This document shows positions 11,217 through 22,775 of a stretch of 64,000 nt of DNA, piece after piece (position 1 is the stretch's first letter; each line of letters begins with the position of its first letter). Source of the DNA: Polymyxa betae (lineage: Eukaryota; Endomyxa; Phytomyxea; Plasmodiophorida; Plasmodiophoridae); contig RBZT01000527.1 in assembly GCA_003693705.1 (NCBI GenBank), positions 1-64,000 of the forward strand, written 5' to 3'. Below the pieces are notes generated by a model. It saw only the letters and a list, made by a program, of their open reading frames with translations, did no database searches and had not been told where the DNA came from. Position numbers and translations under genes: made by a program.

Positions 11217-13208
11217 TCACGCTTTCGGGACCGCGCTGGCCCATGATCGGGACGATATGTCTTGCTGAGGGCCCCAAATCGATGTTGTCGCCGACCAGAT
11301 GTTGCCAAGAGGGAGGGAGGGTGTCGGACGGGGCTTCGCGATCGCTCCGACTTGCCGCTGCGATCGAACGATCTCGTCGCCGGCGTCCCGGATGGACGGC
11401 GCCGGCGACGACCACAGGCGCGGCGCCGGCAGCAGTTTCGTGATCGAATCGGCATTCGCCGAGGTCGCCTCGTCATCGATGATGGTGGCAGCGATGGCGG
11501 CGGTGACGGATGCCACCGATGACACCTTCCATCTCTCCTGAACGCTCACCCATTGCTTCAGCTTATTCGCCATCTTCATGCTGGTCGGATCGCGTTGCCT
11601 CTCCTCCAGCTGCAGCATCTTGATATCGGCGGCGACCTCGTCCCAGAACGTCATATGCAGAGTCCGGCTCGACGCCGACGACAGGTTCCAGATGCGCGTC
11701 AGCGGAATGAACGTGAACGTCGACTTCTCGGCGTTCGGCGTCATGGCGTACACCTTGCGGATCTTATCCATGTGCGTCTCCAGATCGATCGCATACGACG
11801 CCGCCTTCAATACCGCTGACGTATGATACCCTGTAAGACGGAAGGCGAGCTGATCGACCATGGCCGTGAACCATCGCCAGCAAACATCGAACTGTCGGGC
11901 GTGCGACGCCAGATGCAGAGCCAGACCGCACGGATATCGGTTCAGGAACATCAGGTGACGTTCGATGCACCAGCGCACGCGGTCGTACCAGCCCTGGCGG
12001 GCGGCGCGCCCGGTCTCGGCGAAGTACGCGAGGCTGCACATGTGGACGGCCTCGCTGAAGACCTGCTTGGAGACGGCGGGCGTCGTCAATGCGATCGCCC
12101 AGCCGAACGCGAAGCGGCCGATCTCGGCGCAGCGGCGCAGGACGATGCAGGCCAGATGGCAGGCCGGCGACGACCCCGAACGGAGCAGGTCCAGGACAAA
12201 GCGCAGATCATCCGGCGAGGGCGCCTCGACGCCCGGTGACGTGAGACGCGCCAGGCGGACGGCGCGGGCGTCGCCGTACCGGCCCTGATAGAGGAGATCG
12301 GGGCCGAATACGACGTCCAGAGCGATCTTGTCGAGATCGGTCAGGTTCGACGAGAGCATCGTGGCGTACAGCTGAGCAGAGGTTCAGAATCGAGAAGAGG
12401 ACAAAGGCGAGAGAGGAAACTTTACCTGATCGAGGCGCCCTTCATCGGCAGCAAGACGAAGTAGGGTGTTATAGGCGACGTATTCCCATTGTTCAGGGCT
12501 TGAGACGAGCGTCATCGTGTCCAGAGCCGTCTGTAGCGTGCAGGATGGCAACGCCGCCACCAGACGATGAACGCTGCGACTGCCGACGAGTTCGGCGAGG
12601 CGTTCGGGGGAGCAGGTCGCCGATAGCGCCTGCAGGAGACGAAGACAATCGGCGGGATTCGATGCCGTCAGCTTCAGGAACAGCGACGACGCCGGCTGCA
12701 GATTCGACAGCGTGTCGGTGAGGACGCGGAGGGCGTCGGCGGCGTCGACGTCGCCGCGAACCAGAGCGCGTCGTGTGAGGAAGCTGTCGAGCTGCTCGAG
12801 GGTGATGTAGGCGTCGTCCGCTGGGAGGAACGCGGCCGCACGGCGGAAGGCGGCGGCGTCGAAGGCCGCCGACGACGCGTACACGAACAGCATCGTGAAA
12901 CAGCAGCGCATCGGCGACCCCGACGACACCGAAAACTCGCCGGCTTTGGCGACGGCGTCGATCGCGCCACGGCCGAGATCGCCGCCGACCAGCGCCTCCT
13001 CAAAGGTCGTCAGATGGCGACGGGCGTCGCCGGCCAGCAGGCATTTGGCGCGGACGACGAACGCCTGAGGGTGTCGGCTGACGTATTCACTCCAGTCCAG
13101 CGATTGGCGCGGAATACTGGCCCAGGACTGGGTGGCGTCGTGGCGTGTGAATCCCAGTGCGATTTGATAGGAAGATTGGGTAGAAGATTCGAAATCGGTG
13201 CTCGACAT
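11217..13208 (-). CDS. Helical-repeat (PPR-like) protein, unknown function
   Basis: Two minus-strand exons, 13208..12426 and 12371..11217, join in frame across a GTAAAG..CTCAG intron to give 645 aa. The sequence is rich in amphipathic helices. Two places read like pentatricopeptide repeats: the YNTLLRLAADEGRLDQ segment at the end of exon 1, and a similar helix pair around 11830-11740. This suggests a PPR or TPR-like solenoid, possibly an organellar RNA-binding protein. Evidence for mitochondrial targeting is weak: the N-terminus is Ser/Thr-rich, not Arg-rich. The C-terminal 120 residues are Ser/Ala/Pro-rich and look disordered. Strong GC bias creates long antisense frames here that I regard as non-coding. 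Confidence 0.6.
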
Positions 13209-13238
13209 GGTTGATGGACAGATTCAGAGGTGTATGGA

Positions 13239-13285
13239 TGGGGTGATGTGGTGATGTGGTGATGGGGTGATGGGGTGATGGGGTG
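13239..13285. repeat. GGTGAT-type microsatellite
   Basis: A run of 8-9 bp units, GTGATGTG changing to GGGGTGAT, lies just upstream of the minus-strand helical-repeat gene. It is a simple tandem repeat with no coding role that I can see. Confidence 0.8.
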
Positions 13286-14745
13286 TATTTGGGGTTGGTC
13301 TCGGTCGAAACGATCGTCGTAGATGGAGAATTTGGAGGGACTGAGTCTGGCGAGCGACCTATTAACTGAGATTGAAAATTTCGAATGGATTCGGGAGCCA
13401 TCGTGGCGATCGCTGCGTTTCCATTGGAGCGCCGACGGAACCTGTATCTGGGGAAGCAGGTGTCAATTCCGGTTCGTTGACTCACTCCTTCCTGATTTAA
13501 GAGATTCCGATGGTTTGCGCAGCGTTTTGAAGCTTGTTTAAGGAAAGGCTGCTTACGCATTTATGTTCATTTTAAGTTCGCAAAAATGTGTTTTCGGCGC
13601 AATGCTGCTCATATCGAATTCAAATTATCAGATTAGCTGTGGGCAGGCTTTTTTAAAGGAGATCGAGATTGCTGCCCAGCAGAGGATTCCGGAATATACG
13701 AGATTTCTCGTTTAGAAACTGTTGTTTGGGTTGAAGATTTGTAGAGGCTACATCGACTTTGAAATTTACCCAAAGCTTTTCCAGCAGCCTCCCGATCGAT
13801 AGGTACTAAAATGAGTATTGCATTCTAATCTTCAATACTTTTGCCTTCTTGCTACACCATTGTATGGCTATTCTTTCTAATTCGGCGAACGAGACGATCT
13901 CGTCGGCAATTGTGATATCAATTGTTACAGAGCATTTTATGCTCAGAGCATCGGCTTAAACGGCCACCCCAAGGGTGATTATGCTTGTAAGAAGGTTTCA
14001 TCTCAAGTTCAACGTTCAAGCGTTGTCTTTAGGTCAACGTCATTCTCCATTTCCAATCGGATACCCGATGATTGACGTTTCTAAATCGCATCAGTCCCAG
14101 ACTATCTATCGTTGATACCCTCAATGTGCTAATGACGGATTCACATTGTCAATTTCTCGTCTTCGATATGAGTTACGCTGCTTAAGAACTTGTTTACATC
14201 AAGAGCAGCAAGACAACCTGCCTTAATCAACATCGGAGGATGTTAAGCGTTTAGTTATGATTTAACGTCAAACTTTCGTATCCCAATCAATCATTACAAT
14301 GATGAGAATTGATGGTTCGCTTCTCTAATCTGGGCCAGTATTGCGAAGACGCTCTTGAAAGGTCCTGGCTGGCCAAGGCCCAGATATCGCTTTCCTCCAT
14401 TCGCCACGTTTGCGAGTCGCTCGTGCCCAGCATATATCAGACTCGGTCGCAGGCGTATCCGGGTTGTCAACTAACGAATGGTTCCTGCCGTGGACATACA
14501 CATGGCTGACGATTTTGTCGAGAGAAACGTGCTAGTTTAGAGACGCGCTGAATGAGAGAACTCCTCTCCATGAAATAGCAAGTCCAATGAGCGAATGGTA
14601 TGGGATGATATATAGGGAGCGAATAAAAACCCAGCACCGATGAACGGAGACTCCTGCAGCTGCCCTTCATGGTCATGGATCTAATATCTGCCTGAAACAG
14701 GGGAGATTAGGCCTTTCATCTAATCGTCAAATCTCGAGTAGTTAA
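13286..14745. other. Intergenic region, no supported gene
   Basis: A 72-codon plus-strand ORF at 13323-13541 and a 66-codon one at 14309-14509 have no recognisable similarity. The minus strand around 14300-14700 may hold decayed C-terminal sequence of the neighbouring GlcNAc-transferase-like copy, but I cannot align it convincingly. No RNA gene or repeat is obvious. Confidence 0.4.
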
Positions 14746-15468
14746 CTAATAGAAAGGCGTTACCTGGAATCTCCAGGTCGCCAGCGTCGCGACCGGATAA
14801 TGAGAGATGACGAATATGGCGTTCGGTACTCGCGGCACCATATCCAGTAATCGACGATCCCATTCCGAGATAAAGTTCAGATGAGAGTCGATCTGAAGCA
14901 AAAATATTATTCGCCACGACATCGCCGAGATGTTAAATAGCGGGCGAATGTCCGCCCCGAGCCTGGTGAAAATCGAGTCGAATCGTGTGGATCTGCGACT
15001 GGAATCGGAGGCGACGTTCAGGCGGCAGTTAACACGGCGGGTCGTCGTCGGAAACCTGGTCGACCAGATACGAAGGCGTTCGCAATAGCGACATTTCGTG
15101 AAGATCTGCGTCGATGTTTGAATGCAGTTTTCGTCGCGATATGAAGAGATCGAAATGAAGAAGTCGGGGCGAATTGCGACCTTCCTCAGGCGCTCGCGTT
15201 CTTCAGGGACGGTTTCATTGATGAGCGGTGCCGATTCTATTGTATACAACTCGGGTTCATCGTCCAAGTCTCCAGCAGGCACTTCTGTAATGCCCTTTTG
15301 ACGTCCCAGACTCATCTCTTGCCCGAATTTGAATTCTTCGAAATCGGGTAGCAGGAACGGCAGCATGGAGGCAGTAAAGCAGGCCGGCCATGAGCAGTAG
15401 ACGTCAACATCATCGCTTAAGGCGACTGAAAAGAGAGCAGGCGTCAAACCGAACGGCTGAGCGAGCAT
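14746..15468 (-). pseudogene. GlcNAc-transferase-like (Skp1-type, GT60) pseudogene
   Basis: On the minus strand, FFISISSYRDENCIQT followed by about 15 residues matches the start of the GlcNAc (PF11397) glycosyltransferase domain, where family members read roughly IFVSIASYRD. Further on, LLQIDSHLNF, WDRRLLDMV and VISHYP match the family's metal-binding and later motifs. Between these anchors the correct peptide jumps among all three frames (about 15080-14920) and meets stops at two points. No intron explains this. Upstream residues at 15400-15310, around SWPACFTASMLPF and FKFGQEMSLG, resemble a part that normally comes later in the domain, so this may be a rearranged or duplicated copy. In Dictyostelium, family members modify Skp1 hydroxyproline. 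Indel errors cannot be excluded. Confidence 0.55.
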
Positions 15469-15814
15469 CTCTTAAATCTTCTCTTGTCACAAGCGTCATA
15501 CCAGAGATATCTGAAGATGGACCGAGAGGTCATCGCCGCCGTCTCGCAGGGGTTGGTATAACGCCATGCATGCAGAATAGGAATCCTTCAATGACCTCCA
15601 TCTCGTCTAGAGCCAGATCTTACTATACCAAGAGCCAGATCGTTGTTTCAGATTAAAATCCCCAGGATGGCACTCCTTCTCGTATAGAGCCTGACTGGGA
15701 GATCATCAAACGATCACATGGGCTAACGTGAGACTTACGTACCATGATATATCGGAAGGGTACCTCGGTCCATCACTAACCTAGTTGGTCGAGACTTAGC
15801 AACAATTACGACCA

Positions 15815-17735
15815 ATGGGCAGCCTAGAATGGCTTTACGTCATTAATGTTTTGTATACAGCCTACATGCCTTACCAACTCTATCGCTATTATCTCTATTT
15901 CGATAAATATCCCATCAGGTCAGTCAGGGACCAAATTTCGACCTCAATCATTCACGTTCGCACAGAATGTGGAATAGCCTGCTGATGCTAATCTGTGGCC
16001 TGTCCATATTCTTGCACCAGATCTTCATCTTGTTAGCACAGCTGATTCCCACACTGAACGTCTGGATCGCAGCCGTTCCTCTGGTCATCACCGACTCCAT
16101 CCTGACCGACTCCTTCATTTTGCAAGCACTCATCGTCTACTTCAAATTCGAGATCGTCAACGTCCAGGTACAACCTACAAACACGCGCTTACTGATTCGC
16201 TGAACAGTTTCACCAGGAGAAGTGCGACACTCAAGATCGGGCGAAACTCGACGAGCTCGATCGGCTTCTTCGCCGCGCGCGATGGGTCGTTTCGAAGAGA
16301 TTCGGTGCCATGTTCATGTGCGGCGATGTCGCTCTAATCACGGTGCTGGTGATGGGATACACCTCCCTACATCCAGATGTCGGAAGGGTGGCCGCCAACC
16401 GATGCAGAGACGGCAGGAATCCCGATTGCGAGACGCTGTAAGAAACGAAAGGGTTTTAGGGTTTCTCAGCTTGATCATTCCTCTTGCAGAGTGAAAATCT
16501 GTATGATGAAAGTAGCTCTGTCCTGGGCCATTGGCTTAGTCATAGCCTTCAAGCTCAAGACGATGGTCGACTCGATCGGGATCAAGAAGAATCTCCAACG
16601 AATCGCCCTCACCTATCTTGTGACAAACTTGGCGTTCACGTTAGTCGCTCAAATGGTCCCGATCATCGACGGCTACATGTTCAGTACGACCCAACTCATG
16701 TTCGGGTACCACCTGATGTTCTATTTCGGGATCGAGAAACAAATCCGTCTAGCTGAGCGCGTCGTGGTTGTCAGCGACGACAACAAGAGCTTGCTGCATC
16801 TGTTCTTGCAAAACCCCCATTATTTCGCCATCATCTTGAAGCACGCCAAATCCGAGTTCAACGCTGAGAATCTGCTGTTCTGGAAGGATGTTCAGGCCGT
16901 CATCAGTGGCGAGAAAACGCGAAGATCTGTGACGCTATCGGCTTCCAGGCGCTTTTTGCTGAAAGCGACAGATAGCGAGGCAGGTGCCCGAACCGATTAC
17001 CAGAAGGACGCTGTTCTCTCCATCTACAATAAGTATATTGCTGATGGAGCCATGTTCCAAGTGAGATCGTCAAATGGTGACCTTCGTTGGTTTTAAACGG
17101 TTCGGCAGATTAACCTGCCGAGCCGCATCATTCATCAGATTCAAAAAGACATCGCGATTGTGCAAATGGATAGCCCAGAGAAACCAGCAGATCCATCAAA
17201 AATCTATCTAGCCGCCTTGAAAACCATTGAAACGCTCATGAACGATGGTAGGGTATCGCCGTGCCGAGACGGTTTGCTGAAAACAGTCTCAGATATGCTA
17301 CCGCGATTCCAGAAAACGGCTGCTGGAAAGAAGGCCTGGGCAGAGTTCGAAATGAATCTGAAAGAAGCGACCCCGAGAGCAGATGTCTCTCTTGATATCG
17401 AAAAGGGATCTAGCACGATTTTAGCAATGGCTTCGAGTCATGTGATTTCATAGTGTAAAGACGAGGGAAGAGATCATGATAACTCAGCTCCGAGCAAACT
17501 GGGATCTTCTGACCCAAGGCACAATGGCAAAGCCTCAGCCATCCCAGGCATGGGTTCAGCGGAACCGGATCGAGGACTTCGTGCAGTTCTGAAAGACGGT
17601 CGTATTGAAAATGTGCGCAGTTCGAAAAAATCGCAAACCATTCCTGAAAAGTGCGTCATTTTCCTGTCTGATAACAAACAGAAAACCAAAAAGCTGCAAT
17701 TCGATACTGCAGCTAAACTGACTAGAGCTGGATGA
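15815..17735 (+). CDS. 7TM receptor-like protein with RGS domain
   Basis: The proposed exons are 15815..15918, 15966..16167, 16208..16437, 16490..17060, 17109..17436 and 17488..17735 (560 aa). All joins keep frame, and introns are 40-52 bp. The N-terminal half has successive hydrophobic helices: a Tyr-rich first helix, then LLMLICGLSIFLHQIFILLA, further helices after residues 75 and 120, VALSWAIGLVIAF, and two more before residue 260. Residues about 275-390 form an RGS fold. It opens with LHLFLQNPHYFAIILKHA, has the hallmark NAENLLFWKDV, and closes with LPSRIIHQIQKDI. RGS domains accelerate GTP hydrolysis by G-alpha subunits, and 7TM-RGS fusions are known in plants and amoebae. The C-terminal 170 residues are Lys/Ser-rich. 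The protein probably acts at the plasma membrane in G-protein signalling. Confidence 0.8.
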
Positions 17736-17975
17736 TTTGAGAATGAGATGCGATCTGCTTCAAATTCTGTGACAATGGCTGCGACGAAAACCGAATGAAT
17801 AAATCATCCGGGAGTAATTCGATTTCCAGCAACATTCCCCAATACCCGTACGGAAATTTTGTTGCTTTTTTTGTGTAACATTACAATTGGATTAGAAAGG
17901 GCTCTCTTCAGTGTATTGGTATAGCAGCCGCTAAGTAGCGATTGCCTACAGGGACCATTGGGCTAACAAGCGGTC

Positions 17976-20537
17976 ATGTCCACGATCCGTGATTTAGCAT
18001 CGTCTGGCGAATGTGGACAACGTTCTGCGTTAGGCTCCCTGGCCCAGCATGTGACTCAGACCGGGCAGAGCGCCCTGCAGGAGGTTCGCAGCGCCGCTTT
18101 CGGCCCCGTTTATCACGTTCCCGGCAAGAAACTGCTCGGGCTCGACGATCTCCTCCACGACCATGCTAGACCCGAGCTTAATGAGACCCAGCAAGCTTTT
18201 GAGTTCGGTAATAATTACTGCTAATTTCTTTCGATTTGCTCTAATTCATGGCGATTTATTTTCTTCTATTTGAACCTTTTAACGTTTTTATCGATATTTT
18301 TACAGTGATCAGCATTAGTGTCTATCGATTCTCTACTTCAGTAAATGTCCCGTTTCGTTAGAGAATTTTGTCGCTTTCTATTGATTTTTTGCGACAGAGC
18401 AGATGTTTCAAGGCGAATCAAAACTGGTGCCATTTTCGCCGGTCGATGCGCTGGTGGAGCAGTTCCAAAATTTCTCCATTCCCGATGCAAGACAGAACCA
18501 GATGATGCCATTCCACTTGCAGCCGCAGACCATGCCAAATCCATGGGCTGACCATTTCCTTTTATCACATCCGCAAGTCAGCTCAGGTCAGCGATCCCGA
18601 AATCTTCCGTCCCAGTAATGATAATCGTTTGCTCGCAGCTGATGCAGAATGGGTACAGCAATTTGAACAGCAATCGGGATCGCAGCAGACTTGGGCAGAC
18701 GAATTCCAATCGCAATCGACTGATGATGTGTCGTCGGGCGTTGATTCATCGATGCTTCAAAGGTTGCAGAACTGCTCGAATGAGAAAGTTCGCAATTCGA
18801 AGTTTGTGCAGTTTCTAGCCAGGGTTCGCTCTCTGTATTTGCTTTGATGATGTCGCCTGTCCTGAATCTTTTGACAGCTTGAAAAAGGCGAAATCGCTTT
18901 GGACGAACAGAACAACACCATCAAAGAAATTGTCCCACTAGAGCAGTCGAAAGTCCATTTAAACCTGTAAGCCGTTTCTGTAATATTTCATTCAGTTATA
19001 TTGCGCTCTGCGACTCGTCTGCAAACTCTTTTTTATCTAATTGATTCTAAAAACAACGCGCTCAATTGCATGGTAGCGATAATGGATGGTCGCAAGAATT
19101 CCAAGCCGTTAATGATGCTGATTGGGCAGCCGAATTCCCCGACGTTGTTGAAGGCGACCAGAACGATTGGGTTGAGCAGTTCCAAGGTCCTACGTCTGCT
19201 GTCAACGATCTAGTCCACGAATCTCAAAACGAGGCCTCAGAGGACATCTCTGAATGGCTTGACGAATTCGAAAATTTCGACTGGAAAGAATACGTGGCCG
19301 CCATGCATCGGGAATCCGATCAGGTGTCGAAGCATGCAACCGGCTTCGAATATTTATTCGCTAATGACAACCCATACCTGGAATCTGCAGATCCAATGGC
19401 TGAGGGAATACGGCTTATGGACCAGGGCAACCTTTCCAACGCCATTTTGGCCTTTGAGGCCGAAGTGCAGCATTCCCGCGACAATCTGGTAGACACACTC
19501 CTCGCACATGCTTCTCTTTGGTCACATTTGCTGAGTGTGTTCTGCTTGTAGAATGCGTGGCGGTTATTGGGCCAGTGCAACGCCGATAACGAAAGCGATA
19601 CTCAATGCATAGCGGCCCTGTCCACGGCACTGGATTTAGATCCATATAGTCTGGAATCTTTGTTGATGCTCGGCGTTAGTCACGCAAACGATCTCGATCA
19701 GGTTTACTGTTTTTTGATTTCGCTGTTCCAATCGCTAATTTTACAAGGCGAGGGCGTTGCATGCTTTGAAGACCTGGATTGAAAACAATCCCGATTTTCA
19801 GTTTTTAAGTAAATCGAATGACAGTCAGTTTCAAGAATTTGAAGATTTATATGGCGAACTTCAAAGCCGATCATCGCTCTGCGCTCAGGTCGGTTCAATC
19901 CGTCGTCGCTGCTGCTTTTCTATAACCGTCTCAGGTCATTGATATGTACACAAAAGCTGCCATGAGGAGGCCGAACGACGTCAATATTCATACGGTCCTG
20001 GGCGTGCTGTACAATATCACAGGCGATTATGAACGCGCCACCGAATGTCTAATGCGAGCGATTCAATTGAAGCCGGACGACCCGCGTCTCTGGAACAAGC
20101 TTGGAGCAACACAGGCGAACGGATCTCATAGTCTAGCCGCTGTCCAGTCCTACAAAAGGTTTAATGTTTTATTGAGGCTTTTCCTTTCCAAATCATCGTT
20201 CTTTCATTTAAATGAGATACTTCTCGCACCCGCTCACTTAAATTTATAGGGCGCTGGAGCTTAAGCCAAATTACGTTCGAGCCCTAGCAAACCTAGGCAT
20301 CAGTTTCGCCAATCAAGGTAGATGCCCGAATTGTTTTTTGCTCTGCTAACAAGGTCAGTAGGGATGCACACGGAAGCTGCACAAGCATATCTGGCTACCC
20401 TCGCTCGGAACCCGAATGCTGAGCATGTCTGGAGCTATTTGTGCATCACGTTAGCATCGGCCAACTGCCCACCTGAGGTCTGCGCCTTGACCGATCGGAA
20501 GGATGTCGACTCATTCCGACCCTATTTCGATTTCTGA
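17976..20537 (+). CDS. PEX5: Peroxisomal PTS1 import receptor PEX5
   Basis: Ten exons are proposed: 17976..18207, 18398..18586, 18639..18823, 18878..18945, 19077..19488, 19552..19701, 19748..19888, 19935..20158, 20250..20317 and 20362..20537 (about 614 aa). The N-terminus has the conserved cysteine (Cys13) needed for receptor recycling. The first half carries seven WxxxF/Y motifs (WADHF, WVQQF, WADEF, WSQEF, WAAEF, WVEQF, WLDEF) that bind PEX14/PEX13. The second half is TPR repeats with NAWRLLGQC, VNIHTVLGVLYNITGDYERA and VRALANLGISFANQG, which bind the C-terminal SKL-type signal of cargo. It shuttles between cytosol and peroxisome membrane. The exon 4/5 join is uncertain, because only a weak GTCGAA donor keeps frame. 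Confidence 0.9.
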
Positions 20538-21300
20538 TTGCCGCCACCTATAATTCTGTAATATAACCTGTCTTTATTTAATTGCATTCATGTCTTCACA
20601 GACTTCCACTTCAAACAGGAATTTTGACGAACATTGTTCCAAAGAGCATGTCTGTGAACACGTATATAAGAGAATTCTTACAAGATCATGAAGTCAAAGC
20701 AACTCTCTTCTGGTCTTGACTGAAGTCCATTGAAGGCCTATAATGTACTGACACCCACAACGTTCAAACGCTACAGAAAACCCACAGTCTTGTTTCCCGA
20801 TCTTTCTTTGTCGAATCCCTTTTCATTTCCGCGCTTGAACTTGCGTACTGGCTTGCTTGGGAAACACAAGTTTCCGAGACAGATGGAACTGAGTAGATAT
20901 GATATGCACGTAATGGGTCTGTTCCATCTCGTTCCACAAGATTAGAACGACTCGTTGTCATCGCTCTGTAGCTGTTTGTTGCAGAGCGTTTTGCTGGCGC
21001 GGTGCCCATGTTGTGCAGTTATGGGATTAGGGGATCCCTTGGAAAAACCAAGTTGTGGAGACGGCCAGATAATCAACAAACGCTCGGAGACATATCGTCA
21101 AACTAGTTTTATCTGTTTGCTTTTTTTACTCATTTTGTAAAGGTTTCTCTCGTGTCTGGGATTGGATTCGACAAGTTCGTTAATCTTTGGTCAACAGGTG
21201 GCGCTATTTCCAAAACGCATGGCTGGAAATTTGGGCGAATTGCCCAAATAGATTCCAGAGCCCCTACTAACGATTTCGGGGCTTTACAGTATTTCACCCG
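20538..21300. other. Intergenic; start of repeat-rich stretch
   Basis: Only short ORFs below 85 codons are present on either strand. No protein, RNA or repeat similarity is recognisable. From here to about 31.9 kb I find no intact host gene. Confidence 0.4.
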
Positions 21301-21550
21301 TTTCGATAATTGTTGAATCGTAGGCGGCCCTATCAGCAGGACCTAAGAGAGCCTCGATAAGGTAAGGTAGGCACCCGCCCAATCGTACAGGGACTCGAAC
21401 CCATGTACCCTATCCGTTCTACTACTCCCCTTCTGGTTTCCCAGCTTTCACCATGCGTCGCTAAATGTAACAGCCGTGACACTATGCTGTAGCTAGAAAC
21501 TTTGCCATGAGTTTGGCGTGTGTATACAGCAGGCATCTTTAATTCTGGTA
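21301..21550 (-). mobile_element. tRNA-derived SINE-like copy 1
   Basis: Read on the minus strand, GGGTTCGAGTCCC at about 21402-21390 is a perfect RNA polymerase III B-box. An A-box-like TGAAAGCTGG lies about 45-50 bp upstream (21452-21440). A second diverged copy lies at 27630-27850. The two share the A-box-side block (CTGGTTTCCAGCTTTCA on the plus strand), the B-box block and a downstream segment with CCCAATC. tRNA-like head, Pol III boxes and dispersed copies together suggest a SINE family. Copy ends and target duplications are not defined. Confidence 0.5.
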
Positions 21551-22061
21551 TTTACCAGATTTAATAAAATAAGCTAATTTTGGTACATTATTTATCATAC
21601 AGTTCGTCGTTATAGTGTAAATAGGATCGAGCTCGAGCGTGCTCTGTTCGTAATCTGTTTAGTTTGCAAATCCGCTTGGTTTCACCTTTTTCTCTAACTA
21701 TCTATGTAGTTTTCGTCTTTCTAACTGTTTATACGTTAACCGTGTTCAATTAAGTGTCCATCTATTGCAGCCTGATTTGCTAGTTTGTCTATCGCATCAC
21801 TTTATGCAATCTGTTTAGTGTGACTACCTAGCTCAACCTCTGTTTGCGTGCGACGATGGTCACTGTTTAACTAGAGACGCAACTGATTTCTTACTGTACG
21901 ATGGTCAGCATACGATATAAAGAGCTATTTATTGATTATACAATACCCATCATACGCATTCGGAATAATATAATGAATCTACATAATTACGAGGTTCGGA
22001 CGAGCCATCGTACGCTTTCTGGACATTACTACATATTGCATATTTTACTTGAAACATCACA
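21551..22061. other. AT-rich intergenic sequence
   Basis: Nothing coding or structured is recognised apart from a 100-codon ORF at 21901-22203. That ORF runs into the MITE and is not credible as a gene. Confidence 0.4.
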
Positions 22062-22323
22062 ATTGAGACTTTTCGGACGCACTTTTCCGTTCGGTTTAGA
22101 GTTCCACATCGCAGTCGCGCTAACTGAACAGAATAGTTGCGGAAACAGTGTTTCGCATATCCTTGTTATGTTTTCTATTCTGTTTCATCTGCACGCAATA
22201 TAATCTGAATGGAAAACACTGTTCCGTTAGAGAGGGGGGATTACGGAATAGATTTTTCCTTTCCGTTTGTGCTCACACTGTAACAGAACGGAAAAGGGAA
22301 CGGAAAAGTGCGTCCGAAAAGTC
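22062..22323. mobile_element. Foldback MITE with ~31-bp terminal inverted repeats
   Basis: The left end (from about 22063) contains GACTTTTCGGACGCACTTTT, and the right end (to about 22322) holds its reverse complement. Together they form imperfect inverted repeats of about 31 bp bounding about 260 bp. A second, inner inverted repeat is built from GGAAACAGTGTTT near 22140 and GGAAAACACTGTTCC near 22212, so the element could fold extensively. It has no coding capacity. This is a typical non-autonomous DNA transposon. Target-site duplications are not clear. Confidence 0.7.
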
Positions 22324-22380
22324 TCTAATACAACGGAAGATTCCTTCCAAACACGGAAAAGGCGCCACGAAGGGAGGAGC

Positions 22381-22550
22381 TAGATTGTGTACACAGTCTA
22401 AATTAAGTTCCACGGAATGCCGACGTTGGCAACTAGATAGTGTACACAGTCTAGATTAAGTCCCTCGGCATGCCGACGAAGCGAGGAGCGGATAGTTACA
22501 TAGTCTAGAACTAGATTAAGTCCCACGGAATGCCGACGAAGCACGATAAG
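22381..22550. repeat. Three tandem ~53-60 bp repeats
   Basis: Three units contain ACACAGTCTA or a variant, then ATTAAGT, then CGG.ATGCCGACG, beginning near 22388, 22441 and 22495. The third unit has lost the first few bases of the motif. No ORF continues through the units. Confidence 0.7.
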
Positions 22551-22586
22551 ATTCACGGAATCCCGGGAATCTTCTCATTCTTCAAA

Positions 22587-22775
22587 ATGGATGTCAACAA
22601 ATTCCAACAGATGCTTGTTCACTTGTCGCGAGCAATACAAGTTAATGCACTAATGGCCGCCAAAATGACGGTCATTCTCATTTCTCAAATGGATGTTAAC
22701 GACTTCCAACAGAAGCTGGATCACTTGTCGTGAGCAATACAAGTTAATGCACGAATGGCCGCCAAAATGACGGTC
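22587..22775. repeat. Tandem duplication with 102-bp period
   Basis: Two copies of about 90 bp begin at 22587 and 22689. They share AGCAATACAAGTTAATGCAC and a GGCCGCCAAAATGACGGTCA end. Each copy starts with an ATG frame (MDVNxFQQ..), but the frames are short and not supported as genes. Confidence 0.8.

Noticed and set aside
11823-12288. Plus-strand ORFs of 107-138 codons
   Set aside because: Antisense to the helical-repeat gene, Arg/Ala-rich, and explained by high GC.
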